A stretch of 64,000 nucleotides of DNA from Favolaschia claudopus (Eukaryota; Basidiomycota; Agaricomycetes; Agaricales; Mycenaceae), in assembly GCA_037176885.1 (NCBI GenBank), contig JAWWNJ010000038.1, forward strand, positions 992,001 through 1,056,000, read 5' to 3'. The notes beneath the pieces were generated by a model. It saw only the letters and a list, made by a program, of their open reading frames with translations, had not been told where the DNA came from and ran no database searches. The position numbers and the translations under genes are program-made. This document shows, in pieces, positions 10,046-22,226 of the stretch; the stretch's first letter is position 1; every line of letters starts with the position of its first letter.

Positions 10046-10672
10046 GTAATTGGGGGAGCTTGCTCCCCCTTTTATCAGAGCGGACACCAAATGGTGATGG
10101 GGCTGTGCTGGAGCGTATGATGGGTGTCATAAATCAAAGAACGCCGTGTTAAATGCACGTTCCGAGACTGATATCAGTGATCCTATGTGATCCAGGCTGA
10201 TCCAGCATGATGCGAGACTGATTTCGGTGATGCAAGCGGATTTGACAGCTGTGAGTTTCACAGCTGTGAACGCGCGTCAAGATGCGTCAGCGCCTTTCTC
10301 GTCTTTCCTGCGATGCTTGCGTCGTCCGTGTTGACCTTGCAAGGTATAGGTTTGCAGTTACAATCAAAAGTTGGAATGTGCACAAAAAATCTGTATTGCC
10401 AACGCTTTCCGGAAGCGCTGTAAGTTTTATTGACGATGATCAAACAGAGCCTTGCTGATGTCCTATACTAAGACCGCGAGGAGAGACAAACTAGCACTTA
10501 CTGTACAGTTGGAGGAGATGAATGGTTTTCTCAAGCGGTACTGAATATAACTGAAAGCTATACTACTGTGCATGTACTTTTTGGTACTCCTCTACCTCAT
10601 CTGTGTAATATGTTGAATTCATGGGTTCGCGCAAGCTCACCCACCTGTAGGCCGGGACACCGGCATACAAAA
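10046..10672. repeat. Dispersed repeat with GGGGGAGCTTGC end motif
   Basis: It opens with TAATTGGGGGAGCTTGCTCCCCC and closes with GCGCAAGCTC...CACCTGTAGGCCGGG and CATACAAAACCTACG. The opening is repeated at 36957-36980. The closing block is repeated at 34084-34135 (inverted), at 37444-37490 and in part at 12832-12870. The ends share the inverted 12-mer GGGGGAGCTTGC/GCAAGCTCCCCC, with one change here. No coding frame is convincing. The family type is unknown. Confidence 0.45.
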
Positions 10673-10759
10673 CCTACGTTTAGCTCTTTGATGACGACAG
10701 AGCATTCAGTGATCAGTCGGCATGAGCCGTGGCAGGCCACGGTCAAAATTTAGGCGGTC

Positions 10760-11330
10760 AGAATAACCGCGCGAAAAATCAAATAACCGCGGCGCGGTCA
10801 TACCGGCTGTGACTTCTCTCTACAGTGTATCGCGACCTCCCGAAAAAATGCGTTCGACAGCCACAGCAGAACCCGAAGGGGATTTTGAGCATCAAATGGT
10901 CCACAAATAGCGATATGCGCGCCCGGTATAGTCATCAAGTCGCGAGCAAGTTTGAATAAATTTGGAAATTGTGCTTTGCGCGCAAACCACCATTGAACCG
11001 GATCACAAAGTTTGAAATCCTCGCGCGGCAGGTTAAAATAGTCACGCAGCTCATCCACAGCACCCCTGCACTGAACGTGATAACGTGCAGTGAAGTCCTT
11101 TTGAGGAGAGGTGGACTGGGCTGCGGGACGAGCAACAGCGGAGGGCGCGGGAATAACTCGGCGAGAATTTTACGTTCCATGTTCAATATATTCGAGCCCT
11201 CACAAGCGTCCACAAATTCACGATCTTTTACACTAAGGCACCTGTTCAAACCACTCCATACTCTCATCCGAATCTTATTCTGTGAAGCCAGCTGCCATTG
11301 AAATGCAATTTCAAAGTCGGTCACTTATCC
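10760..11330 (-). pseudogene. hAT transposase C-terminal relic
   Basis: The minus strand encodes DELRDYFNLPREDFKLCDP followed by VQWWFARKAQFPNLFKLARDLMTIPG, the start of the hAT dimerisation region. The classical continuation SAVAVERIFSGGRD is present at about 10829-10873 but in another frame. The intervening bases look like an intron whose donor (GC for GT) and acceptor (GG for AG) are both mutated. Upstream, 11060-11330 is low in recognisable motifs. The catalytic RNase H fold is missing, so this is a dead fragment of a cut-and-paste transposon. Confidence 0.7.
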
Positions 11331-12470
11331 AACACTTATCCATATCAAATAACTATCACGCATGACTTTCAAGTGTTACCTAAGTACCTCTTTGTGATCG
11401 AGTTCTGTGCTTACTACTCGGTACTGACAAAAGTAACCGTTAATCACTTCGAGTTTGAAAAATGAGGCACGACAACTTTAGTACTAATACTAAATAGTAG
11501 CATAGGCGCTCGCGAACGCCTATTGATGGCGCCGAGCGCCTATTCCGTAGGTCCAACGTTTATTCCCTCATCGAGCGCCTACTGCGCGGCTACCGACGGC
11601 AATCTTCGGCATTTGCACAGCGCCGCGCCCTCTTGACGCGCAGTACGTAATTAACAATAGTGCCCACTCAATGCCGTGTAGCCGGCAACTCGGAGGGTCT
11701 GTGCTTTGAGGCAGAGAATATTGGTGCAAGTTCGAGCTCATTATATTGTCAAGAAACTACTACCCTACTTTTACTACTGCCCCCAAACGTCCCAATTTAT
11801 GATTTGATGATAACGCGACCTATAGTTATCCCTGTACATACAGTAAAGTGCTTTCTCGGTATTCACAACCAAAACAACAAATCTAATACTTCGAGAGATA
11901 TGAATGAGTCGAGAATAGAATTAGAATGAATATATTTATAATTCGGGTGAGATGGAAAGTGAGTAGAGTGAGTGTAAAGCGTGAGTTCGGGGTTCGAGCT
12001 GCAGGAAACAGCTAATGCGAATCCAGAAGCTGAGTTTGAGTCGTGTGGGAAGGGGATGGAATAGAGATTGGATGGAGGCTGTGTGTGTTAGTAGGGAGTT
12101 TCGGAAGAGACAAAATGATAGAGGGTTCAAGGGCAAGAAGACCGTAATTCGTTGACAAATCTGTGAATCAAACCGTACCGTAATGTACCGTAATCCGTAA
12201 ACCTTAACCTCAATCTGTAAACCAAGTCCAAAGTTGTTATCCAGTTCCGGACCTTTCTCTTTCTTCGATCACCTCATCTCATTTTCCGCACTCACGAACG
12301 TTCCGATTTCACGTCGCTCTGCTTCTCCCACCCGCCCTCCCTCTATTTGTTCATCGATAACCCCATTGGTAGAAGTCTTCGCAATTTCCGAAGAGGCAGT
12401 CACAGAGTGGGGCAATGGGTTCATCCTCGCTCACCCCATCGTACCTTTATATACGTTTGAACGACTATCT
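11331..12470. other. No gene seen; solo TIR at 11416
   Basis: There is no supported coding region. At 11414-11440 the sequence TACTCGGTACTGACAAAAG followed by TAACCG is one terminus of the CTCGG TA-flanked family, but no partner end was found nearby. The rest includes AT-rich segments and unremarkable frames. Confidence 0.5.
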
Positions 12471-12870
12471 TCAAAAGAGTATATAAAGTCTTGTTACGAG
12501 ACTAACCATAGAGCTGAATTCAGGAATTTGTGCAATTTTGACTGCTGCTCGGGCTAATGGCTCTGATTTTTTTTTTGGGGGGAACCAAGGGGCAATGGAA
12601 TTGATTTGACAGGTATTCAGAACCGCGTGAACTGAACTTATGGTACTCCTGCCTTTGTGGTTTCTTCGAAAGTCGGGAGGGCTCCTTATACTTAATTTCC
12701 TATTGATGCCAGCCCTTGGCTGAGAGTATTTCTTTACTGCAGTTTCTCCTGATTGCGCCGCTGTACGAGCTTTCGGGCGTTCTCGGATCATGTTTGTCTG
12801 TCAACTCGCTTAGGGAGGGAACACGGAATTTACGCAAGCTCCCCCTCTTCTGTAAGCCGGGCGAGGGAAG
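12471..12870 (-). repeat. Reversed copy of the 36.96-37.49 kb repeat
   Basis: Read on the minus strand this segment closely matches 37060-37330 (shared blocks include AGCGGCGCAATCAGG, CTCTCAGCCAAGGGCT and CGACTTTCGAAGAAACCAC). It also carries the GCAAGCTCCCCC end motif at about 12836. A 106-codon minus frame overlaps it but matches nothing I know. The conserved block might be the ghost of a transposase exon, but this is unproven. Confidence 0.55.
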
Positions 12871-13582
12871 ACGGGACAACGATCACACTATAACGTCTGA
12901 CTTATGAAGAAACCTCATATGATCTCTCGGTCTAAATTGTGGTTGGTATCGATTGAGTAGCTGCATTGAGGTTCTACCAAACGTCTTTGTGACACCTTGT
13001 GAGGAGAAGCACGAATCCAGCATTCTCCTTCCGTTGCAGATTTGCCTGGAAACAAGTTCAAGGTCAATCCGAATGCTAGACAACGCGAAGAGTAGATACG
13101 AACTTTGGTCATTTATGTACTCCGCAGTCCAAGTCACTGGTCCAACTTTGCCTCGAGAATCTGATTCAGAGAATATGACGCTGCCACATCATTGTCCAGG
13201 TTTAGCACTTCAGCGTCTGTGTGCTGGGGTGAAGTGTGTAATGGCGACTGTGGCAAAACGGAGGCTGCTCGCCCGATGTCTTTCATCTCGTTCGGCGGCG
13301 AGATGTTTGTGGCCGAAGGTGATGGGCCAATGAATGGCCACCGAGGGAGGATCTGCGCCCCCGACGCCACGGCTGGGTACGAAGATACGATGTATACGGC
13401 CGACTACGCTTACAAAAGCTCAGGTAAATACAAGTAAATACCTCGTCGGTTCGAAAAAGTGGTGGTAAAATAAAAACAGTGCAACACTGTACGATCTGTT
13501 CGAAGAACAGTCCACGGTGCTGCAATCTGGGGCATGAGACTAAGACCCGTCTATCCCAGCAGACCTTTTCTCATCAAACACG
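12871..13582. other. No gene seen
   Basis: No recognised domain. This is where the integrase and 3' LTR of the adjacent minus-strand gypsy element should lie, but I find neither an HHCC/DDE integrase pattern nor a repeat of sequence upstream of its gag. Confidence 0.45.
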
Positions 13583-15589
13583 TCAACTACTAGGCGCCTT
13601 TTTCCGATTGAAAATGCCCCGAAGTTTAGGAAGAGCAGCATCTGAATCCCGTGTACGACGCGGCGTTTGACGCAAGGGGACAGAAGGGGAGGTTGGGGTT
13701 GCCAGCGGGGCACTGCTATACCCTGGCAGAGTTGGCGCGAAATTTGCAGGTGAAGGGAGAGCGCCGGAGTTCCGGTTCGCGTTCTCATAAACGCGCGCCC
13801 ATTGAAGTGCAGCGTGGTTCGTCACGAGGATTATCTGCTCCCCTTCTATGAAGGGCTGGAAGCGAACCAACGCTTCCTTCGCACCCAGTGCTTCGCGTTC
13901 TGTAGCACTGTAATTTCTCTCCGCTGACTTCAAAGTCCTGCTCCAATACGCTATAACACGCTCTACGTGCACGGTAGTGTCGTCCAGCGATGCCCCCCAC
14001 TCATCGTCCATCTCCAGCTCTTGAACTTCCTTCGTGAGAGTCGTGAACAGTTTAGGTACAGACGCTCCTGCGTCCCAGGCGGTTTTGAGTTTCTCATAGG
14101 CTGCTGTACCCTTCAGATCTCGGACCTGGATAGGCTGGACCTGCTGCAGACTCGAACCCAGCGCGAAGTCTGAAGCGTCCGTATATAACCGGTACGGACG
14201 TCCTTGAATTGGATGCCCCAGGATAGGCGCAGCGGACAATGCATCTTTAGCCTGTAAAAAGGCTATTTCATGCTCCGCGCGCCACTCCCATTTCACTCCC
14301 TTCGCCAGCAGGGAGAACAGAGGTTTCACTATGAAGGCGTAGTAGGGAATGTACGTCGCAAAATAGTTTACCATCCCCAGGAACTTCTGGAGCTCGTGGA
14401 CGGAAGATGGGCGCTGCAATTCCTGAATCGCAGCAACCTTCTCTTTATGCGTCGACAATCCCAGGCGTGAAACTTTCTGTCCCAGCAGAAGGATAGAAGA
14501 GTATCCCACAAAGCACTTTTTGGGTTCTAGAGTGATTCCCGCGGCGGCTATGGCGCCTAAAACTTTGTCTAGATGTACTAAGTGGTCTTTCCAGCTCTTG
14601 GAGTATATCACTATATCGTCAATATAGACCAAAGTGAATAGCCAGAGGTAAGGGGCCAGCACGCCCTGCATAATCCTCTGGAATATAGAAGGCCCGTTCC
14701 TTAACCCAAAAGGCATGCGCCTAAACTGCCATAGCCCTCTATGGGAACGGAACGCGGTTTTCTCCTTCGCGTCGTCGTCCATTTCAACTTGATTGAAGCC
14801 AGCCAGGGCGTCAAAAGAAGAGAGGACTTGCGAGCCGGACAGCGCCTGTATTATCTCGGATTGGCGCGGTATAGGGAATTCGTCAGCTATGGTCTGCGCG
14901 TTCAATTTCCGGTAATCCACCGCTAGGCGAGGCTTCCCATTTCGGAAGACGACGACGCAAGGCGCCCCCCAGGGGCTGGTAGAGGGTTCTATCACTCCTC
15001 TTTCGAACCACAAGTCCATCTGCTTGTCTATCACTTCCCTCTTCGCCGGTGAAGCGGAGTACATGGGGATCGACACTGGTTGAGTACCAGGCTTGACAGG
15101 TACTGGCGCCTTCTCTTTTACATGCCCCAATCGTCCTCCGACACCGAACGCAGCCGCATTACGGCGCAGGACGGCGTCTAGCTCAGGACGAATCTCCTCA
15201 GGGATGTCCGGTCCCAAATTCACCATCTCCGCAACATCCGTCTTCCCTTCTTCATCCTCAAACTCTCCTGGCAGCGCCGTCGTCTTGGGTCCCCAGTTCT
15301 GATCCTCCTCCAGCTTATCCGTTGACGGTGAGGTATCCGGTGGTACGTCGCTATAGTCCTGCGCTTTCTGCGTTTCTTGAATAACGCGGGCTAACGCTTC
15401 AGCTGACGCTACCATTTTCTCCAGTTCCGTGGGAGTGTCCGCAAACTCAGCTGGATCGTGTAGCTTCCCCACGATATCTCCCGCCCTAATATACCAGGGG
15501 CGAGTTGTTGGGTTCGCTATGAGCAGGAACGGAGCCGAAGGGTCCTGATATGGGCACGTTATGTACCGACCCGGCTGCGACAAGGACAT
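13583..15589 (-). pseudogene. Ty3/gypsy pol: reverse transcriptase and RNase H
   Basis: A 668-codon minus-strand frame. After a linker with ITCPYQDPSAPFLLIANP, the RT is clear: YSASPAKREVIDKQMDLWFERGVIEPSTSPWGAP (in parts), VVVFRNGKPRLAVDYRKLN, SSFDALAGFNQVEMD, RMPFGLRNGPSIFQRIM, and the YIDD catalytic box in LVYIDDIVIYSKSW. Then come LEPKKCFVGYSSILLLGQKV and FLGMVNYFATYIP. RNase H begins RPYRLYTDASDFALGSSLQQ and ends ERNYSATEREALGAKEALV and VTNHAALQWARVYENAN. After ENANR the frame turns into Ser/Pro-rich sequence and stops. No integrase follows, so the element is truncated or diverged here. It continues in another frame from the gag-protease frame (overlap 15486-15589). Confidence 0.9.
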
Positions 15590-18500
15590 CCTGCGCGGCC
15601 AGGACGGGAGGGGCTTCGACCTTGCCTTCTCGCCATTTCCGCGCGCGAGACCTCTGGTACGTCTTTCTCCAGATCCCGGGTAGCAGACGTCGTCCGGAAG
15701 CCTTAGCGACGCTGGCTTGGCGAACTTCGAATCCTAGGTCGACGGAGAGGGCTGAAGAGGCTGGAATAATATGCCGCGTCCGCCCTACCGAGACATCGCA
15801 GTAACCGGTTGCCCATCTCTGGACGCTCAGTTCATAAGACGTCTGAAAGTCCTCTCCTAAGAGCAAGGGCACTTTCATGTTGCGAACGACGTAGGCTTCG
15901 AGGTCGAAGCTGATCACCTCACCATCCTTCGAGGTCATGTATAGGGTAGTCTTAACGTATCCCAATACTTTGGCCTGACCCGTCAGATGGTAAAGCTGCA
16001 TACGGATCCCCTCCTTCGGCTTGGGAAGCCCTGGGATGGATGCCCAGAAGTCTTCAGACATCAGGGAGATATCGGCTCCTGAGTCCAATCTTCCTTTAAC
16101 CTCCACGTTCTCCAGAGATCCTACTTTGACCTTGACGTGGAGTGCACGCGCGCCGTATGATCCTAGCCCATCAGGTAACTGACGAACCTTACGGGCAGCG
16201 TGAATCTTGACTCCTTCGTCATTAGTGGAGAACGGGAGTTCAGGCACCTTCGCAGCCTTACGGAGCTCTTTGCGAGGAAGCACTGGTCCTGTGCCTTCCT
16301 TCTCCTTCCCTTTGTCTCTTATTGACGACTTGGCGCTTTCAAAGGACTCTCGACGGCGTCGATTGCGATTGTAGGGACCCTCCTGAACCGAGTGGGCCTC
16401 CGCTCCTACCACCAAGACTTCTCTCTCAATCACACCAGGGTAGTTAGAAGCGGGTTTGATTGTGGTCATCATAGCTACATGCTCATGTATCTCTTTAGCT
16501 TCAGCTTCAGGATCTATGTCTACGAAAATTAGGTGCGCTCGTCTAAGCGTGTCCCATTTGCCGTAGTGTACACAATCCCTAGCTACATGCTTCGTACTAG
16601 TGCATATGTAGCATTCCCCGTTCGGCGGACGCGCGCTGACTCGAGAGTCGTCGCGAGGGAAGAAGTGACCGCCGATGGTCTTTCCAGGGCCTGAAGAAGA
16701 GGACGTGGACGCGTCCTTGGGCTCTGCAGCGTTCGTGTTGCGGCGCTGAGCCGTCGATTTGAACCGACGGTCCGTCGCCAAAGCAACCTTCTCCTCTTCC
16801 TCTTCTTTGTCAACCAGCTTGGCCCACGGATCATCCTCATCCGGTACCTCAACCACGTGCGCACGACGGTATTTCGAAGGGAGGGCGTTGCCCGACGATT
16901 GTGAGTTGTTGTGGAAAAGAGCGTTGATCTTCCTCGTCGTGACCAAGAGAGAGATCAGCGCATTCTTCTCTTCCTCGGCAGTGGACATAAGCGTCTCAAT
17001 GTTGGGGCAACGCCGCTCATTGATGTCTTTGGCCCACTCTGGAGGCTGCGTGCGGAGGATACGAGCGACCGCTCCTGGCCCATCTTCAATGTCCGCGAAG
17101 ATGAAGCTGTGGTACTGCGCGCGGCGCTGGAAGAAGTCCAGCGGCTCCTCATTTTCGTGGCCCTTCTGCCTGTACTTCATCTCCTCGAAGTATCTAGTGC
17201 GATTGTTGAGCCATAACGTCGTGATGAACTGTCCGCGAATGGCGTCCAGAAGATGATCCCAATCTTGGCAAGATACCACCTTCCGTTGGGCCGTGAGGGA
17301 GTTCCACCAGTTCAGCGCTCGCCCTTCGAACTTAGTAGGGGCCATCTGAGCGATGTCACGATTTATACGTTCGCTTAGAAGTGCTAACCCCGCCATTTTT
17401 ATCACGTATTCGATGAGGGTTTCCTCCTGCCCATCCCACGAAGGTACGACCGCAATATTGAGTTTGGGGTTCAGCTGCCACTGATCTGGGGGACGCTCTG
17501 GATAGAATCCCAGCACTGGACCAGGGAATCCTCCTCCGCCACCTCCGCCTCCTCCTCCTCCATATCCTCCGCCGTGCCCATTCGGGGGGAATCCACCTCC
17601 ACCACCGTTAGGTCCATCTCCTCCTCCTCCGGGGCCCCCAGGCGCTTTCATAGGCACTCGTCCCATCCAACCAGGGGGAATGCCATTAGGATCTCCGCTG
17701 GGTGGCGGAACCCTTTCGCCCGGAGCCGCAGCTGATGAAGCCACTGGCGCGGGAGCTGGGGCCGGGGCGGAGGTCTGGGTCGGCTGCTGGAACTGGTAGC
17801 TGGTCCAGGAGGTAGTGGTAGGTCGCCCGTTTGACTTGACCGACGAAGGCGCAGCTCCGGACGGAGCAGTGTCTACTCGCGATGACAATGGCCCCCCAGC
17901 CACGAACAACCGCGCGTAAGGACTTGGATCAGCGGTGTTCCTGATGTTACCATGCCCGGGCAGCGAAGTGACAGCAGAGATTTTAGGATGAGGCGAGACG
18001 GGAGGAGCAAAGCGAACTCCAAAGACTCCGGGAGTTCCAGGAAGGGGAACAGCAGCGGTCGGCACCGCGCTACTTCCCGGGTCGTCATTCTCCTTGATCG
18101 TGGGGATGCCCTGCGCGTCCTTAGTATGATAATACTTTTTACGAGGAACTTCTTGTAGTTCCAAGATCATAGCAGTGCGAGCCTCCTTGTCGATTATCCC
18201 CGCGTCTTTGTAATAGTCCGGCCGCATCATCAAGCGCCGTAACTCCTTGGAGGGATGCTGAGTGCCAAACTCCTCTCGGACCTCGGTGATGGTGGAGTCT
18301 ACTGAGCTCAATTGCTCGCTGGGGGCGTCCCCCGTCAGCGTCTCCCTTATACCATAGAAGTACTTCATGATATGGGTGTTCGCCCCGTGGAGACGCCTCT
18401 GGATAGTGGAGAGCGCGAATCTAACTTCCGCGGCTTGCTCGCTACGCTCCATAAGGCGGAGGAAGCCAAAGCCCGGGTCCAGAGTAAAGCTGCGCTTGGG

Positions 18501-19704
18501 ATCCTTTTGGAGGAAAACTGTAAGAGCCTCCAGAATTTGCTGAACAGCGAGGACAGCGTGGGCGGCTTTAGCCAGCTCTTCTAATCCCAAGCTGTAGATT
18601 CGCTTCTGGGTCTCCTCTTCCTCCAGAGTGCGCAGACCCACGGCTCCTGCGTCAATCTTCAGGACTGTGACGATCGTCCCCGGAAGCTCGTCCTCGAATG
18701 AACGGTGTTTCTTGGCGTATCTAATAACTGCATCACGCAGCGCCAAGGTCCGCGCTGGGTCGATACCAGGCAGCTCGCCTCCTTCGGCTCCAAAGATCGC
18801 TAACGGATCCTCCGTTCCGTCCGAGAGGTCCCAGCTTCCATGGTAGCGTCGTACAGACGCTTCTAACGGCTCCTCATAAATATCAATCGTTTTCCCCGGC
18901 CCCTGTAAGAGACGAGGGTACTCCATCTCGACTTCTGTCGGCTCAGGATGGCGGCGGGCTAAAGCAGCCGTAATACTCTCGCTTTTGCCATCGCCTTTCC
19001 CTGAAGGAGTCGGAGAGGCGTAGCTTATCGCCCCCGAGCTTCGCGATCTAGAGCTGCGCGTGGAGGAACGGTTCGAACGGTCCACGCTGCCCTGAGCGCT
19101 AGAGCGACTATGAGCGCTGCGGCTTCCTCCTCCTCCTGAGGTCGCGGTCCGAACTACCGCGCCCAACAGATGGAGGTGGAACGGGCGATGGCGGATGGGG
19201 GTAGACGCTACCCCAGGGGGAGCGGGAAGAGGGAACGTCTCGTCGACAGGAGTGCTGACGTTTTCAAAGGAGGTCGGGGAGTCTGATTCGATATTGAGGT
19301 TGATGGGGGCAGGGCCACGTCGGCCGGTTTCCTTCATGTGGGAGGGCATCCTCGGTTCAGCTGACCCAAAGGCAGGAGGACGAGGGGGAGGCGCTAGTAC
19401 GGAGCGAGCGGCGGACGCTGTGGTCGGGCTATTCACTAGCGACGCAGTGGAGGACGGGCGAGAAGTAGCTGCGGGTGGTTGGCTGTCCTTAGAGACCAGA
19501 GCAGTCGATGGCTTCGTCACCACTCCCCTTGGAGGCGCTGGGAGCGGACGGCGCAGGTCTCGCAGACTTGAAGGACCCAGGCGGCGGCTTAGACGCTTGA
19601 AGCGCTCGACTTTCTCCAGAATCTTTGTTAGAATTGCGACGCGTAGAGGCCGCGCGGTCTATAGTGGGGTTGGGGTTGCTGGCGTCGAAAACGGGGTCCT
19701 TCAT
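15486..19704 (-). pseudogene. Ty3/gypsy gag-protease polyprotein
   Basis: Gag starts at ATG 19704 (MKDPVFDASNP); a frameshift near 19515 moves reading into a 1345-codon frame. In order: a Pro/Ser-rich N-terminus, helical gag with HIMKYFYGIRE, a Gly-rich linker (about 17520-17650), capsid-like KFEGRALNWWNSL and FITTLWLNNRTRYFEEMKY, the zinc knuckle CYICTSTKHVARDC, and an aspartic protease with GRLDSGADISLMSEDFW (catalytic DSGA) and LLLGEDFQTSYELSV. The end is out of frame with pol near 15575. That could be a programmed shift or a mutation; the extra shift inside gag favours decay. No LTR was identified at either side. Confidence 0.88.
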
Positions 19705-19899
19705 TTCTGGCGAGTTTGCAAGACAAGGTCGCGTTCAAAAACGCGCCCAAGCTTGTAAGAGATCGAAGTAAAGGAAGAGATGAAGAAGGCCGTCGGCTTC
19801 CTCAACACGCTTAAAAAAGCCCTTGATCGTTTCATCTTGAAGTGTTGAACGTTCGGCAGAGACTCCAACGCGCTCCCGTGTACACGGTATGCAGCGTTA
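19705..19899. other. Leader of gypsy element, no gene
   Basis: Sequence upstream (minus-strand sense) of the gag start. I expected an LTR and primer-binding site but see no copy of it near 13.0-13.6 kb, so the element boundaries are not fixed. Confidence 0.35.
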
Positions 19900-20690
19900 A
19901 CGGAATCTCGCCTAGGAAAAGATTGAACCGCGATGGATCGACTCCAGAATTCACGAGCAAACACTGTGGTTTAAATACAAGAGTGATGTGTCGGAATTTG
20001 GGAGACACTGCTCCCGCTTCTTGAATGAACACGTCAAAGAGGTAAGAGCCCTACAAGTCAAACTTCGCATGGTGATACATGATGAAGATATGTCCCTTCA
20101 AGACCAGTCCTCGCTATCCGCGTCATTGAAGACAAAATAGATGCTTGCATCAGGGAAGAAGCTAATCGGAAGAAACAAATGTCCCGAGGCCCGCTACATA
20201 CGATGTTGAAGGAGAAACTTTGAAGACTAAGCTGTGGACAAAATCCGCCAAGGGTTACACTTTGAAAGAGTCAATTGATGAGTTCAGAGTGGATTCAACC
20301 GAACAGACGAATGGATCATCACGCTTTGAAACTCGGCCCGCACAGATGGCTAAAATGGCCGGAATTTATCACGATACAATTCAAAGCCAGAATATTCCCG
20401 ATGAATACAGCAGAGTAATAACTTGATAAAGTACTCACGGAAGAAGAAATTAGAAAAGCTCTCAAGCTTTCAAAAAATGGTAAGGCTCCGGGCCTTGATA
20501 GTATTCCCATACGAGTTCTTCAGGCATATAGATCTCCTTTACACTCAATCAAAGAACTGTGACCGAGAAGCTTTCAATATTGTTGAATTTTTGGCGAAAC
20601 TGTACATGCATGTTGAGCGGCACGGAATTATTGACGGGACTAGGTTTAATTCGGGCTGGCTATGCCCCTTCGCGAATGCCGAGGTCACGT
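19900..20690 (+). pseudogene. LINE reverse-transcriptase N-terminal relic
   Basis: Several plus-strand pieces in shifting frames read as the region between endonuclease and RT of a LINE: FKYKSDVSEFGRHCSRFLNEH, EEANRKKQMSRGPLHTM (frame-shifted), then the RT start LTEEEIRKALKLSKNGKAPG followed by LDSIPIRVLQ. The block (E)EEI..ALK..K.GKAPG(L)D is the conserved entry to the LINE RT. Multiple stops and frame changes make it clearly dead. The palm motifs are absent. It belongs to a different LINE from the 3.2-5.1 kb copy. Confidence 0.7.
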
Positions 20691-20715
20691 GACACTGCCA
20701 GTTGCAGATGGGTTT

Positions 20716-21240
20716 TTCGGGTGGAGCGAGACGCGAGGTAAAAGCGAAACTGAAGACGCGTCAGAAGATCCAAACACGTTAATTAGGCAAGAGTTTTACA
20801 CACCAACGCGGTCCTTGCATCGTTTACTATTCCAGTGGGGTTTCCATAGGCCGAGACCCCGGATCGTATCCATGTCCGACATATACAGAGCATCGAGGGC
20901 ACAGAACTTTACGAGTACCTGCATGCCAGTCTCCAGTTTCGGCGCAGGGAATCTCATTATTTGAATTATTAACAGCTGAAAAAGATCCTTGGTGCGATTC
21001 GGAAGTGGAAGAAAACGCGTAGTTATAGGACGAATTTCTATGTGCAGGATGTACAGAGTTATAGTTGCATTCTGTTTGCAGAGTGTTCTAGAGGTCTAGG
21101 AGTGCCCGCCGCGTTTACGAGTGCGTATGAGCAAGAGTAAGAGGGTGAGCGCGTCGAGTGGCGCGGTGATTGCAACTGATGATCATTTCCTTTTCTGGGG
21201 GGGGTAGGTCGTGGGAAGTATTGGGTGATCCAGAGATTGT
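20716..21240. repeat. About 530-bp dispersed repeat, copy A
   Basis: Bases 20716-21240 match 42899-43440 nearly throughout (GATGGGTTTTTCGGGTGGAG at the start, GGTCGTGGGAAGTATTGGGTG at the end) apart from small indels. This copy has 8 G at 21197-21204 where copy B has 39. No terminal repeats or coding motifs were recognised. In both copies it is followed by pogo-type MITE sequence (immediately in copy B, about 160 bp further on here). Confidence 0.8.
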
Positions 21241-21403
21241 GACCGTCGGCCGTTTCCGAAGTCCGAGGCCACGGAGTCAGAACTCCAGGAAATGCTTACA
21301 AACCACCTGGACGGAGATTTGTAAGCATCTGCATTCTGGAGCCCTATACCGATGAATGGGGAAGCAAGCTTCCCCCATAAAAACCTTCCCCATAAAACAG
21401 CTG

Positions 21404-21735
21404 TACATCATGTTGATCAATTCTATCACAGACCATGTGTCAACATGCTTGCCGATCACCATGCCGTGCCGCTGCCGTGGGTTGGTGCTGAGAATTTGCA
21501 CAGATTACCGCCCCAGATTGTAGTTCAGGCCGTCACCCTTACTCTAGCTCAAAAGGGGTACACACAGTTTCGATTTTTGACCTCAAAAATTTGGCCACAG
21601 CCAAAATGTCGTGGGAAAAACTTCGGAGGTGGTTTTCTGAGCTTTTCAGGGGTCGGCGAATCCGAATCTGAAGTCAGATTTATGCCCACCCGTTCGCCGG
21701 CAATCAACATTGTCGACTTTGCGTGTCCGGCACTG
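21404..21735. mobile_element. Pogo/Tc1-like MITE copy, right part only
   Basis: It matches the right half of the full element at 61741-62416, from ACATCATGTTGATCAATTCT to the terminal inverted repeat CGACTTTGCGTGTCCGGCACTG, followed by TA at 21736. The left half is replaced by unrelated sequence. It is non-coding. Confidence 0.8.
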
Positions 21736-22226
21736 TACTGCACCTAGCGTGGGAGTAGTGGCATCCATCGTCTCCGGGGAGAGTCGTGTGAGTTTTGCTC
21801 ACGACGGCGAGGGCCCTCGTTGGTTCGATTCCCTGCCCCGCACCCGGGAGAAAACACTTTAGACACTCTCGGCTTCTGCCCTCCGACTTTTCAAACTCCG
21901 TTCCCTCCGCTTCGGCAAACACGTTTGATCGTGACTTCGGGTCACGGGTTCCGAGGAGTAGCGCACTTGCGGTTCACTCAACTTTAACAGACGCGCGGCA
22001 ACAAATCATCCATCACACTTTGTCTGATCAGGCGTACGCTGCCGCCTTGATCCTTTGGGACCGGACTTCATGCCCGAGGCACTGGGAGTTGATTGGTTGT
22101 ATAAAAAGGGTGACGTGGAGGAAAGGACGGACTGGAACGATTAATCATGTAGTCGATGTCGGCATGTCGTGTACTAATAGCCGCTTGCAGCGGCTCGAGC
22201 ACGTTAATTGATCTCAACAACAACAA
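21736..22226. other. No gene; tRNA B-box-like site at 21822-21832
   Basis: Begins with GCACCTAGCGTGGGA, a block that also occurs at 30541. A perfect Pol III B box, GGTTCGATTCC, lies at 21822-21832, preceded by a GC-rich stretch that could be a degraded tRNA-related SINE head. No clear A box or cloverleaf. The remainder shows no coding motif. Confidence 0.35.

Noticed and set aside
12234..12557. 107-codon plus-strand frame
   Set aside because: No motif, overlaps a dispersed repeat on the other strand, and composition looks non-coding.
15486..15589. Programmed frameshift between gag-protease and pol
   Set aside because: No clear slippery heptamer or pseudoknot could be established by eye, and another frame change inside gag suggests decay.
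21795..22211. 138-codon plus-strand frame
   Set aside because: Begins in repeat and tRNA-like sequence; no conserved domain seen and no splice logic.
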